A DNA stretch of 64,000 nt, taken from Dioszegia crocea (taxonomy: Eukaryota > Basidiomycota > Tremellomycetes > Tremellales > Bulleribasidiaceae). Positions 11,781 to 23,554 of this stretch are shown here, piece after piece. Within the stretch, counting starts at the first letter, position 1; each line of letters starts with the position of its first letter. Both the position numbers and the translations under genes were made by a program. Below the pieces are notes generated by a model. That model did not search any database. It saw only the letters and a program-made list of their open reading frames with translations, and was not told the origin of the DNA. The stretch lies in assembly GCA_001600615.1 (NCBI GenBank), contig BCKK01000007.1, forward strand, positions 340,431 to 404,430, read 5' to 3'.

Positions 11781-14700
11781 CTACACCAGGGGCCATATCC
11801 AATACTCCCACTTCCCCTCTGAGTTTTCAAACCTAGACACAAGCTCACTTCCTCGCCTCGTCATCCCGATCCTCCCGGGGACTGCCCGTTTTTCATTCTT
11901 CTCCGGTGTGGCAGGAGAGGATGATAGATGGAGGTATGTTGCGCACTTCGCGACATAGCCTTTGATCTGGTCGATCCAGCTAGAATTCCCCGTTCCAGTG
12001 ACAGAAGAAGAATCACGCCCCTGTCCAATAGATGGCGAAACACCACTCCCATCCTGATCCACCACTTCAGCTCCAACCAGTCTCATCGGTCCAGTCTCTG
12101 CGCCGCCTTTGGACCCAGGCGTAAAGACCCCCGGAGCAGGTTCAGCTTTCAAGACTGTTCCTATCGCAGCAGTTCCGGACCCGCCTGGTTTCTCAGTATT
12201 GGCGGGCTGAACCTCTACTTTGTTCTCCAGAGCTACCATATTGACCGCCGCTGCAGGCGCGGGGGCGGGCGCTGGGTCGCAATCATATTCCGACTCTGGA
12301 GCTGGGGGAGGGACGACGGGAGGGTTGACAACAGGCGGGGTCGCAACTGGAGGTGTGGCGATAGGGGGTTTGACAACTGGAGATTTGGTCGTGGGGGGTT
12401 TGACAATCGGAGAAGTGGTCGTAGGGGGTTTGACGACCGGGGAGGTGGTGGCCGGAAGTTTATTACCTAGAAGAACTACTCCAGTGCCTCCCGGAGGAGC
12501 GCCGACCGGGGAAGCAGCGGAGAATGCCGGGACGGCTGGGGTAGCTGGAGGCTTGACCGCTGGGGAAGTGACAGCTGGGTTAGGCTTGAGCGAAGCAGAA
12601 GGCACAGGTGTAAAGGTCACAAAGCCAGTAGCGGACGTGAAAGTTGGTGTGGCTTTGTCGACAGTAGGGGGTTTATCGACTGGCTTGTCTACCGCCGGTT
12701 TGCCCATTGGAGGTTTATCAGCCTCGGGGGATGAAGGAGCAGGTGTGGACACCGGGGGAGGGTTGACGGGTGATGTAGGCCCGTTGGCTGGTTTGTCGAC
12801 CTTGACGATTGCAGGTTTACCAGCTGGGGGTTTACCGATTGGGCCAGAATTAGCGGAAGGTGCAGATGATGGAGGGGTACCGATCGGTGCAGTCCCTTGC
12901 CCTCCATTAGGCGGGACATCCTCCTCGCCGGAGCAATCCTGATCCTCAGGACCTTCCCCATGTCCGCCACTCTGACCACGTCCGCCCGATCCGGCCTCAT
13001 CTCCACCATCACAGTCATCTTCTTCTTCTTCTTCTCCATGTCCCCCGCTCTCTTGTTTCTTGCCCCCTTTACCGCCCTTGCTCTTACCCTCTTTACCGCC
13101 TTGATCGCCATGGCCACTTTGACCGCCTCCTGGACGTTGGGCACTCTTTTCCTCTTTCCCCTCCTCATCCTCACCACCACCACAATCGTCCTCCTCGCTC
13201 TCTCCACCTGGCGCATGTGCAGCCCCACCAGGCATCCCACCTTGAACCTCCTTCTCCTCCTCCCCATCCCAGTCCCCGTCTCCACCATCGCAGTCCTCTT
13301 CAACCGCCTTCAGCCCCTCTTTCACTTCATCGCTCCCTTTCTCCCCCGACCCATCGTCCTTCTCAATAGCCACAACCCCCGCCTTCGCGGAGTCACCACC
13401 CTCATCGTCCTTAGGCTTCGGAGCAGCATTCAGACTCGTCCCTATCGATCCCTCCTTATCTGTCCTTCCCGGGCGCACAGTCGATTCCGCAGTACTAGGG
13501 ACAGACGGTCCTCCCTCCGACTCCGGGATTCCATCCCATTCACCTTCCTGAATACCCTGCTCGGTTCCTCCAGGCGTATTTCCGGCCTTTTCAGGTATAT
13601 CAGAGTCGGATTCCTCGCCGCAGTCCGAGTTGCCGTCATTGGGCGGAGGTACAGCCTCCAAGACTGATCCTAGGGATGCCTTCCTCTCCGCTGCTACCGA
13701 CGCCAGGTCGGATTTGCCGCTTGCTGGACCGCCCTCAGATGTCGGTATTCCATCCCATTCACCTTCCTGGAGCCCCTGAGCAGGTTCTTCCATCCCGCTT
13801 CCATTCGACTGAGGATCATCAATGACCTTAGCTAGGACATGCCCGGGACCTGAAACCACAGGGCTGGGCACAGGGTTGAGGGGAGTGACCGCCGCCAGTA
13901 CTGCGCCGCCAGGCATCGCCGTTACCTCAGGCGGAGCTTGGAAAGGGACAGAAAGACCCCCAGTCGCGGTGAATGGCTGGGGTGTAGAAAGTGGGGATGT
14001 AATTTGGAGCATGGGGAACCCGGCGCTGAATACTGGGAAGGTCGTCACGGCTGGTACAGGAGGGACGACCGAGGAAGGGGGAGGTGGAGGTGGAGGGGTG
14101 GGAGTTGAAATTGGAGGAGTGACGGGTTTGGGCCTTTCAAGTGAGATGGTAGGTCGGGGTTTCTCAGCATTGGGAGTTCCGGGTGGGTCCGGTGTAGTGG
14201 TTGGCTCAATAGCTACGATCGGGGTGGATTTCGATGTTGTAGTTGTCGAGTCTGTCGTTGGGGTGGGCTTCATTGTAGGAGGGGTTTTGGTAGTCTGTAA
14301 ATTCAGCATTGTTCATATGGTACTTCAAGGGGAGAACTTACTACAGGGACTTGAGGGGTGATCCTGGACTTTGTAGTCTCCGGTGTGAATGTAGGAGAAG
14401 TAGGCGTAACAGGCTGACGTACAGACCGAGTCGTGATTGGCCTCACAGCGGACGGCATAGTCTCCACCACGGGCTCAGTCCTCGTAGTCACAGATACCAT
14501 CTCCGTGGTCTCCTTCGTCGTTGGACGAGGACGAGGAGGGGGGTTCAGGCGCGTAGGGGTAGGTTCGACAGCAGGGGCAGTGGGTTTGACCACCTCCGTG
14601 GCGTCGATAGCAGTAACGAGATTTCGTGTAGTGGATGATGTATCAGGCTCTAGAGCGACGATTGGAGTGACAGATTCGGCCGATGTAGGGCGTGGTACGA

Positions 14701-16246
14701 AAGTCGGGGTCTTGATGGCTTCGGAAGAGGTAAAGGGGTCGTCGGCGACAGTGGGGATAAGTCTGAGACGTGTAGTTGATGTGGATGGAATAGTAGGGGA
14801 TACCTCGGGCGTGAAGGTGGAAGTGGGTCTAGGTCGAGTTGTAGTCACTCTGGACCGGGTGGTAGTTTGCTCAATAGCAACGATTGGCTCAACCTTCGTC
14901 GAGCTGGGAAGGGAGACACGGGTAGTCTTGGGTTGGACTAAGGTAGTCTCCTCCTCAGTCTCGCTGGAGGTGGAGGTAAATGTAGAGATCGGTTCAATCT
15001 CGGAAATAGTCGTAGATTTAAATCGACGAGTGGTGGTTGGCTCAATAGCGACGATTGGCTCAATCTTCGTCGGGCTGGGAAGAGGTGTGCGTGTAGTTTT
15101 GGGCCGGACTACGATAGGCCGATCGTCCTCAGTCTCGCTGGAGGTGGAGGAGGTGGTGGTACTTGGATCAATGTGGGAAGTAGTCGCAGATTTAGATCGA
15201 CGAGTGGTGGTAGGCTCGACAGCTACTGGAACGGCGGGCGACGTGGGTGTTGTAGAGTCGGAAGGTGTTGTCGTAGACGAGATGAGGTCTTTATTCGTAG
15301 TATCAACCGTCTTAGTCTCAGCCGTCTCGGTAGAGACAACATCTGAAGGCTCAACGGCATGAGTCAACGTCGTCATTGGGGTAGGTTTCGGTTTCTCCGT
15401 AACGGAAGATACCGTCATGTCCGCCTTCGTGTCCGCCTCCGTTTCGACTGCTACGACAGGTACGACAGGTTTGTCCGAGGTTGATGTTGGGGTCGGCGCA
15501 GGAGCGGGTGGAAGAGGTGTGGAAGGTGTAACAGTGATGATTTCCGTCTTTGTCTCGAGCTTGGTTTCAACCTTGGTCTCAATTGCGACAACCTGTGCGA
15601 CCGATTTAGGGGGATCGGGTTTGGGCTCTACTGGCGCAGGAGCAGGCACAGGCGCTGTAGCAGCCTTAGGACCCCCACCCGTCTGAAGTGGGAAAGCCTT
15701 GGACCAAGCTGCGTCACCCGCTGGCGAAGAGCTAGGATCGGGCAACGTCAGGCCTGACGGTAAGAAGGCATTCTGACCACTGATCTCATCAGCCAAGATC
15801 TCCAATAACCGCCGTAGAGGGGAAGGAAAGACATACCAAGACAAAGGTTCCCATGTTGTAGTATCAAGTAACAAACCTGCCGTCCCCACATCCCAAATCC
15901 TCCCTTCGGCACCTTTCCATTCCAAAGATCGGCCCTCAAGGTATCCAGCTTGAGCAGGACTCATACTTAATGCACAACCTGGAGTGGCACCGTTGAAATT
16001 TGCGTATATGACCATGGAGGATGCCTGGCCGCTACCACTGGAAGATAAGGGCCAGTCGAGTGTGGTTGATGAGCCTGGACAGATTGGGCGGCCGGTCGTG
16101 TATGTGTTGCCGGTTGAAGAGTCGATTTGGGCGATTACGATGCATGATGTTGGTGAGAGAAGGGTTATGCGGCCTGCGGAGAGGACTGGGGAGATGAGGA
16201 GAGAGAGGAGGAGGGAGAGGATGAGGGTGGGCGTGGGGGAGGGCAT
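11781..16246 (-). CDS. Giant secreted Thr/Pro-rich mucin-like protein
   Basis: Two exons (14342-16246 and 11781-14294) join across a 47-nt intron to about 1,470 residues. A signal peptide (TLILSLLLSLLISPVLSAG) is followed by an about 160-residue folded domain (LLSPTSCIVIAQIDSSTG, GQASSMVIYANFNGATPG, TWEPLSWYVFPSPLRRLLEI). Then come about 450 residues of Thr/Ser/Pro repeats with recurring VAIEPTTTRR-type units, a Gly/Asp/Glu-rich region with six single cysteines each next to Asp, another Pro-rich stretch (VVKPPTTTSP repeats), and a basic C-terminus with a possible amphipathic helix (SWIDQIKGYVAKCATYLHL). No GPI signal is visible. The composition predicts heavy O-glycosylation and a cell-wall or extracellular location. 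I know of no named family for the N-terminal domain. Internal duplication (GEWDGIPxSEGGP twice) is clear. Confidence 0.85.
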
Positions 16247-17098
16247 TGTGCGTGGGTGTGTAGAGGGGGGAAGGGGGAAGGGGTTCGATAAACCTGTTAT
16301 CGATGCGAGTGAAAGTTGTAGAGAGTGTGAGTGTCGTAGTGCTCGTCACGTCTAAAAAGGGACAGGAATGTGGAGAAGGAAGAGCAAACGAGGGGGAGGG
16401 AAGAAACAGGATGAGGTGGAAAGATGAAGGAAAGAAGATAGGACAGGGGGGGAATGAGAAGTGCTCCCACCCTTAATGACCCCCTCCGTATTCACATCTT
16501 ACCGCTTCCTTCAGACTAGTAACCCCTTAACATCTCTTACCCCTTATTTTTTCGCTGACAACAAAGCTAGCGAGAATCAGAAGGCGCTTTCGTCCAAAGG
16601 ATATTCCCCTTAAATCGCCGTCCTACGGAAGGCTGAGAATAGATCCATCAGTATGTGAGTGTTTCTTGATTGACCTCGGACGAAATTTGGCGGAAGGGGA
16701 CCTAGGCCCTTTGCCCTATGGAGGATCTGCTTACTTTACTTACTTTGTCCCGGGATGTATAGACAAGTCAGCTATACAGTTAAATAAATTTGGCTGTACT
16801 GGGTGGGAAAGCGGGACAAGCGTGGGAAAGTGCGGCTTCCCGGCTAAGTCCGAAGCGGTGGTCCATGGCCAGGGCAAGCTCCAGGGTGTAAGCGGGGTGA
16901 CCAAGACCTTATCATAGTCAGACTAAGAGATACATCGCCTTAGTACGCCATACAACCCCCAAGCAGCTCCAGAGAACCACAACGGCCAGTCTGCATCACA
17001 AGTCGAAGCGCCAAAGTGCCCTCATTTTGCGCTAGGCTTCAACTCGAACCTAACCCTCCCATTCCCGCCCCCAATCATAACTTGCCACCCACCCCACA
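16247..17098. promoter_or_regulatory. Divergent intergenic region, mucin-like gene / Yippee
   Basis: 852 bp between two divergent starts. Purine-rich on the plus strand near 16250-16460. An open frame at 16666-16917 has no further support. No RNA gene seen. Confidence 0.5.
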
Positions 17099-17877
17099 AT
17101 GGGCAGACAATACAGGATTTACCTAGCGGGAGAGACGGTCTTTGTGTGTAGGCAATGTGGGAATCATCTAGCAGTGGGAGAAGGGGTATTGTCAAAGGTG
17201 CGTATTGCGTGCGACTGTTGAGCGGCGGAAGGGAAGAGTTGTGAGACATGGGAGGGTTGTAAGGCTGTTGTTGAGTTGGGGTATTGAGATACGATTCACG
17301 CTTTGCTCACTGTATCTACCTGAGAGTCTCGCGCTAACTCTTCAGGCTTTCCACGGTCAACATGGTCGAGCTATCCTAGTACACCACGCCGTAAACGTTT
17401 ACTGTGGCGAATCAGCCGAAAGGAGCATGTCAACAGGTCAACATACGGTTCGGGATGTATATTGCAGGGTATGCCATACGGTCCTTGGGTGGAAATATGT
17501 AAGTTCTGGCATTTGGCTTGGGTCTTCTCAAGCTTCTATAAGCCTAATACTTCCCCCTTGGCATCCACCAGTATCTTCCGACTGCCCATGACTCTTCCCG
17601 ACCTAAGTGACCCAAAGCTAATATGCAGGAATTCGCATATGAAGCCGACCAAAAATACAAAGAAGGCCGATACATACTCGAAAGAGAATTAATCACCGAG
17701 CGACCGGAAGGCAAAAGGGATATCCATCCTAGGATCGAAGAGGTTGTAGTCTCTCCACCGCCTGAGACTAACGGTACAACGACCACGGCGAACACCACTA
17801 GTACTGCGCCTAGTCGGACGGGTCCCGGTACGACGGATCGTCGACGTTCTTCAGCTTTCGCTGCGAGGAACGGGTGA
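17099..17877 (+). CDS. Yippee-like zinc-binding protein (YPEL/MOH1 type)
   Basis: Three exons (17099-17197, 17346-17498, 17629-17877) give 166 residues. The Yippee domain is clear: CRQCGNHLAVGEGVLSKAF, then HGQHGRAILVHHAVNVYCG, and VRDVYCRVCHTVLGWKYEFA with the two CxxC pairs that form the zinc knuckle, followed by YKEGRYILERELI. The family is highly conserved, related in fold to cereblon/Mss4. In fungi it is linked to stationary-phase survival and GID-type ubiquitin ligase context (family knowledge). The Thr/Ser-rich tail of about 50 residues after the domain is extra. The introns (148 and 130 nt) are long for this window. It converges on the weak minus-strand frame at 17908. Confidence 0.93.
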
Positions 17878-18559
17878 TGATCCATACGGATTATCCACCA
17901 GCAAGGCTTATGTCCTTCGAGCCACATCCTGGGACCTCAGCCCCGCATTTCCCCTTTTCGAAACTGCTCCGCCCCCCCCCCCCCCCCTTACCGTATCATC
18001 GTTGTACACCGCAACTCCCACTTTGACCCCCTTCCACTCCCACCCCACTTGTTGATACCATACACCCACACTTTCTGTATCACCCCTTTTCCACATCTTT
18101 GTAGTCTTATCCCTTTCCTTGTATTCAACCCCTTTGCGTGACATGTATAAGGTATATTTCGTCCTGAGCTCAATGATGAGCACAGCTGATATCGCAGATT
18201 ACCTCGCTACTCTTTGCCCCGCGTGATTGGAGCCAGTGTACAGTACAAGATCAAGAAAGCAGAAATTGATCCATTCTCTCAGCTCGCTGTGATCTCGGCT
18301 TCAGATCCGACCTGACTCATCCCCACGTCCATCTTCAACTCAAGATACTGGGCAGCTGCGAACTTTCCAGAACCTACTGTAGACTCGGGCGGAGTTGTAC
18401 TTCTTACTTGCATATCAGATACACATGTCTCCTACGGATATCAACACGTCCCTTCCTACTTTTGTATATACAGATCGATGCTCGCTTCCCTCCCTCCCTG
18501 CTCCACTCCCTCTCACTCCCTTCCCCAACTCCTAATCCCCCTACCTGCCCTACCCATGC
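17878..18559. other. Intergenic region with C16 homopolymer
   Basis: 682 bp between convergent genes. It holds a run of 16 C residues (17972-17987), where sequencing or assembly slippage is likely, and a weak minus-strand open frame (listed separately). Nothing else was supported. Confidence 0.4.
17908..18183 (-). CDS. Weak open frame, possibly a 3' exon
   Basis: A 91-codon frame whose first two thirds look protein-like (LRTKYTLYMSRKGVEYKERD, VGVWYQQVGWEWKGVKVGVA) before it enters a poly-Gly stretch made by the C16 run. A possible upstream intron (GTAATC ... ATTGAG) would make it a 3' exon of a minus-strand gene. A frameshift in the homopolymer would truncate the real product. No family was recognised. 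It may not be a gene. Confidence 0.25.
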   Translation of the reverse strand: MLIIELRTKYTLYMSRKGVEYKERDKTTKMWKRGDTESVGVWYQQVGWEWKGVKVGVAVYNDDTVRGGGGGGAVSKRGNAGLRSQDVARRT

Positions 18560-19803
18560 CTATTCCTTATCGCTCAACCCGCCAATACTACCTCTCGACC
18601 TACTCCTCGACAACTCGAGCCCATTCGGTCCTACAATCTGGGCATAATGACCCCTCTTGGGATTATTCTGACGCTTTTCAAGGTGTTTCTTAACTTTCCT
18701 CTCGGGCCTTTTTTCATCAGCTTCATCCCTCCCTGTCCGCGCATAGACATACCGGACCACAATGACTGGAACGGGAGAGTGAGATACTGCGTATCGCGAG
18801 ATTGAGCCCATTCCGGGGGCTGAACCATCAGCGTTTGTCACCTCATCTACGTGAGTGTACCTACCTCCAAGTGCTCGACCGAACGACTGAAGTCTCGATC
18901 GACTACCTCTGGTGCCTACTATCAAAGCTGGACATTAGCTTGGGTCATCGTATAGCTGAATAGGAACAACTTACAATCTGGGCGATACAACGCAATCATC
19001 TTGAGCAGCATATCGGGTACTGGACCCGCTACCATCTCCACTATGACCGAGATCTGATCCGTCAGCTCTGTTATAGGATAAGACAGGCCCAAAGACGCAC
19101 TTTCCGATTCTCAGCCTCATCATTCTTTTCCAGCATATTACGCAGAATCTCGTGCGCCTCTTCCCTAAATTCATTCAATGCGGTAGGGTCATGTCGTTCT
19201 GACCATCAGCCCAATCTCTCCTTGGTGACCAAAACACTCACCACCCTCATCCAACTCCAACACCCTGATAGCCACCACCTCATCCCCATCTTCAACCAAT
19301 TCACTCATCAACCATTCCAGTGCATCCTCTCCGGACTCATCAGGCGACACAGCCACAGCAAACACCCGAGTATTCCTTGATCGCTTATACCCATCCGATT
19401 TCGCCTGACACGTGAATGCAAAGAGCGTATCGGGTCCAGCCTCAAATGCCTCAAATCCAACTTTCCGTCTATACCTCCCTTCACCCGCAGAACCCTGAGT
19501 ACTTGTCCGGGGAAACCCGGGACTGCCTCCGGGTTGATGCACCGCACTGTGGATTTCATGTGGTGACAATGCGCTATTCCGACGAGAGTGCGTAGTGGTG
19601 TTTATGCTCATGGCGCCAGTGAGGGCACTGAATGTGTTACTGGAGTTACTGCGGTCTGGGGTGGGCGGTGTTTGGATTGAAATGTGAGATGTATCTCTCG
19701 ATCCAACTGGAGATGGGTTGGAGAGGGTTGGTAAGTCGGTTCCTGTGGATGATGAGGGTCCTTGGGAAGATGCAGATGTGCGAAGGGATGGTCGAAGGGA
19801 CAT
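18560..19803 (-). CDS. Universal stress protein (USP) domain protein
   Basis: Six exons read in frame. A Ser/Thr-rich, likely phosphorylated N-terminus of about 130 residues (SSSTGTDLPTLSNPSPVGSR) precedes a complete USP alpha/beta domain: RVFAVAVSPDESGEDALEWL, EDGDEVVAIRVLE, ISVIVEMVAGPVPDMLLKMI, LIVGTRGSRSRLQSFGRALG, GSISRYAVSHSPVPVIVVRP. The last motif set (G-x2-G-x9-G[ST] style) is the ATP-binding type of USP. The C-terminal tail is basic. Fungal proteins of this architecture are widespread, cytosolic and poorly characterised; a role in stress signalling is inference. The start at MSLRPSLRTSASS was chosen because upstream in-frame sequence is not protein-like. It diverges from the mannosyltransferase gene with 382 bp between starts. 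Confidence 0.85.
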
Positions 19804-20185
19804 GGTGCGTCGATGCGATGACTGATGAATTACGAGAATGTAAGGGGACCGGGCACGGTTTGTCTTGGCACAGCGGTGTCGCCGAGCTTGTATCACAAAA
19901 GGTTGAAGGCGAGATAGGGCGAAAGGCGCTGCTCAGCTGTCTGAGAATGCGTATAGCTCCAAGCTGCAGTGTATAGATGCAGAGATGATACAAGGTAAGT
20001 ATGTAGGTGAGGTATACGACCGGACTGATCGGATCCTACGCCAAGGGCGGGGCGCCGAGGAGAAGTGATAACGACGAAGGAAAATACCACGTCACGCGTG
20101 TTGCTCCTCGACCTCCACCCCCGCGCCCGCTCCTCTCCAAAAGTCACATCTAGCTCATTGTATACTGCCCAGCCTAATAGCTGCC
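19804..20185. promoter_or_regulatory. Divergent promoter, USP gene / mannosyltransferase
   Basis: 382 bp between divergent start codons. Open frames on both strands are short and unsupported. Confidence 0.5.
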
Positions 20186-21968
20186 ATGCCCTCAGCTCTA
20201 CTCCAGGCCGCACGGAATCGCCCCGTCCTATCCCTCACCCTCCTCTTCACCACCCTCCTCCTACTCACAGGCCTCCACCGCCCCCCACCCACCTCCCACA
20301 CATTCCAATTCCCAGGCCTACTCCCCTCCCATCTCAACACCGACACGTTCTCATCCGCCAATGCCGTCCATAAATCCCCACATCTGCGACGCGAGCAAGA
20401 ACGTCGTTATGCCCATTTACGAAAACCTCACATACCAGCCTCAGACCGTATACATCCAAACGTCACGGGTAAATATCTCTTTACTACCTTGACGAGAAAT
20501 ATCGAATCTCAACTTCCCGATTTACTCAATACAATCATTGTCCTCGTTTCATTCTTAGGTGCCGAACATGTCAGGTTTAGTATATACGAAGGACCCTCTT
20601 CAGACGATACACCCAACATTATTCGAGATACGCTTATACCCCTGTTGAAACGGATGGGTGTACCGGATGATGATGTGGTGATACGTTTAAATCAACCCGA
20701 TATTGATTTTAATACAGTCAATAGGATACAGGCGTTGGCGGTATTGAGGAATGAGGCTTTGCAGCCATTATGGAAAAAGAAGGCGTGGGGGGAGAGTACG
20801 GTGGCGGTTGTGTTCTTCAATGACATTTATTTGCGCGCGAGGGATGTGTTGGAATTGCTGCATCAGCATACGAAGGCGGGGGATAAGGCAGGGCTGGAGA
20901 CGGCCATGACGACGGGTTTGGATTGGTTTAGGAAACATCCGGAACATTACTATGATGTCTGGGCGGCAAGAACGGTGAGTCTACGGCCTCATAGAGGGTT
21001 GGAGCTGATTCTCCAGATGGATGGCGACCTCTTTTACCCAATAAACGAACCTTACTGGACACCCTCTGACGAATTTCTCACCTCCCATCCTAAATCCAAA
21101 GACGCCTACGACCACCTTCGACCCTTCCAGGCATTCTCATCTTGGGCCGGAATGGCAGTTATCGCTGCGACTCCCTTCCTACCGCCGCACAGTCTAAGAT
21201 TTAGGAGGTCAAATCCGCATGTTAAGGAAGAGTGCGCAGGGTCAGAGTGCGAGATGATGTGTAGGGATATGTGGAGTATTGGCTGGGGGAGAATACAGGT
21301 CGTGCCGAGTGTGCAGGTGAGTTGAGGTTAGGTCTGATTTGGGTGTGAATGCGGATGCCGAGGTCATGAGACGTGAGGGTCTGACTAATGGGATGCACGA
21401 TATGGAGGAGAGGATGAACGTTGAAATTTGGTCTGGAGCTCTGGACGTTCCACCTGGGGTTCTGGCTATCGAGTTTGTGCCGCACGCGTCTCGGTGTCTG
21501 AGCGAGGGCCTGGTTCTAGAGCTGCGACGAAGTATTGGGAGAGGACGATGGGTACTGGTTCTAGTGGAAATTGGAGAGTTCGAATGTGGACTCACGGAAT
21601 CAGCGATCCGAGACTGGGTCTTTGAGCTTGATCTAGAAATCACACCGGGTCTATGATATCTCTGAGAATCTGTGCTGATGCATCAGGTGGCATATGACCG
21701 AGACGTCGCTCGAGATATTGTCGAGACATTACCGGCGCAAATGAAGGATCTAAATTTCTTCGAGGAGACTCCAAATGAATGGGACGACCATATCATAAAT
21801 TGGACTACAGAGTGAGTTGCGATCTGGACTTTTCGCCCAGTATCGAGCTGACGGTCCAGTCCACCGAGCCAGGTCAAATGTCATCCTTGGCCTGAAAAAG
21901 CTGGGCTGGATGGTAATGTTTGGGAGTCTGTAGAGTGGGGACCACCTTTTGTTGGGTATGGGCAATGA
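20186..21968 (+). CDS. CAP59/CMT1-family alpha-1,3-mannosyltransferase
   Basis: Family members are Golgi type II glycosyltransferases; in Cryptococcus they include CMT1 and the capsule proteins CAP59/CAP60. Three exons (20186-21316, 21687-21811, 21860-21968) give 454 residues. The N-terminus has a short cytosolic part and a signal anchor (LSLTLLFTTLLLLTGL). The catalytic domain shows GKYLFTTLTRNIESQLPDLL, FSIYEGPSSDDTPNI, NRIQALAVLRNEALQPL, VVFFNDIYLRARDVLELLHQ, AFSSWAGMAVIAATPF, FRRSNPHVKEECAGSECEMM and CRDMWSIGWGRIQVVPSVQ. The end VKCHPWPEKAG is also family-like. Intron 1 is 370 nt, far longer than most introns here. Which member it is (capsule, wall or glycolipid) cannot be told from the sequence. 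Confidence 0.9.
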
Positions 21969-22134
21969 ATTTGGAGACGGGATGTGTTGTCAACAGATTG
22001 GTATCCAAGAGGGTATACTGCATACACTGACGACATCTCTCCTCGATACTGCGACTCTGCCTAATCTCGACTTTCACTACGCTATGATACGCACTGATCT
22101 AACGGTGGCGCGGTTCTCTTCGCTAAACGCTCCG

Positions 22135-23554
22135 CTACGTGGGCTTCGCCTTGCAGGAGAAAGTGACCTCCTTGGCAGAATCGGTAGTAACTGGAACATG
22201 ACCGTCCCCAGCCACCGCTTGAATCACAAATATCGCATCAGCCTTCTGCGGCTGACTCGATACGCGTCTGTTCACTGTGCACTGATAGTATCAGCATGAA
22301 GCCAGGCCAATATACACCCTCGAAGCCAAACCGTCGACGACTCACAATTTCTGTGGTGACCGTACCAACTACGCCAACTGCGACGCCGACGGTATACTCA
22401 ATCTCCCATACGATAGGTGGAGGGGATTTGGTGCCCTCTGCCTGGAGTCCGAGTCCTGCCTGGCCTTTGATGTAGGTCCCTCCCATGGGCGTGTCCTTGT
22501 AAGACATGGGGCTACCTGATTCACCGGTGGTACTGTCGTAACCTACAAAATTCTTGACGGTTACACCAGGACCCAAGACGAGGTAAACGGCAGGTAAAAC
22601 CGTAGGTTTGTCATCCACGCACTCAAACGACATATGCTGCACGTTGTCAATATCCAAAGTGCCGCGTACCAATGATCTGGTTGGCCAATGGTAGAAGAGG
22701 AAGGTATTGATGTTGATCTTTTGCTTCACGGCATCTTTCAAGGAGACTGTGCACTGCAAAGTCAGGAACAGCACAATTGTTACCGAAACTCCAAGGAATT
22801 GCCTACTTACGATAGTGTTTATGGTGGTCTTTGCCTGCGTCACATAGAAGGCTTCCCAAACAAAATTAGAGTCGGTGCCGAGCCCGATTTGCGCCCTGTG
22901 CGTAATGGCCTCGCTTGCCTTGAAGGGTGCAACTGCCATATTGTTCTGACTGACTGGGTCGTAGGCTTTGAAATTCTTAATTGTGAGCCCCTCACCAAGA
23001 TACACATTCATGAGTGGCAGGCTTGTCGAGGAAGCGGTCGCTGTAGAAGTACTCGCACTGATCGATGTACTTGACGCTGTAGCTGTTGATGTGGAAGGCG
23101 CAGCTCGAGGAGGGACGACGGCAGAGACCGGCTCGCACTTGACGCTAATCTCACCCAACGGAACCATGACCCAGGGGGCGATCGTGCCATCAGCTCCGCC
23201 GGTGAAGCTCAAAAAGACGTCGGCCTGTTGCGGGGCGTTACCGGCACGTCTACTTGCTGTGCACTGTACCATCAGCGCCGTTAAGATTTCCGTAGATTCG
23301 CTTGCTGAGGTACAGCGCTCAGGTAAAGAACTCACGCTGCTGTACGACTTTTGACTGTTCGCATCCCTGTAGGTTATGTGCCAGCTATAGGTAGCGGTAT
23401 TGCTCGGCCACTGACCAAGTCCGAGCTGCGACTTGAAGTTGTAAGTAGTGCCTGCCAATTTGTACTCTGCTGAAGGGAGAAGCTTATGGCTAGCTAAGTC
23501 ATATTCTTCAAAGTTATTGATTGTAACACCTGTGCCGGGGTACGCACGAATCAA
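22135..23554 (-). repeat. Three protein-level module repeats in protein A
   Basis: Module 1 about 23129-23554, module 2 about 22610-23014, module 3 22135 to about 22591. They are diverged in sequence but share the opening GVTIxNF motif, the intron position and the two flanking cysteines. Confidence 0.75.

Noticed and set aside
12220..14361. Long plus-strand frames inside the mucin-like gene
   Set aside because: They are antisense shadows of a GC-rich repetitive minus-strand gene with a clear signal peptide and splice structure.
14433..15362. 309-codon plus-strand frame, Val/Gly/Ser-rich
   Set aside because: Mirror of the Thr-rich repeats on the other strand.
18478..18693. Plus-strand frame opposite the USP gene end
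   Set aside because: Overlaps well-supported minus-strand USP exons and is Ser/Pro composition noise.
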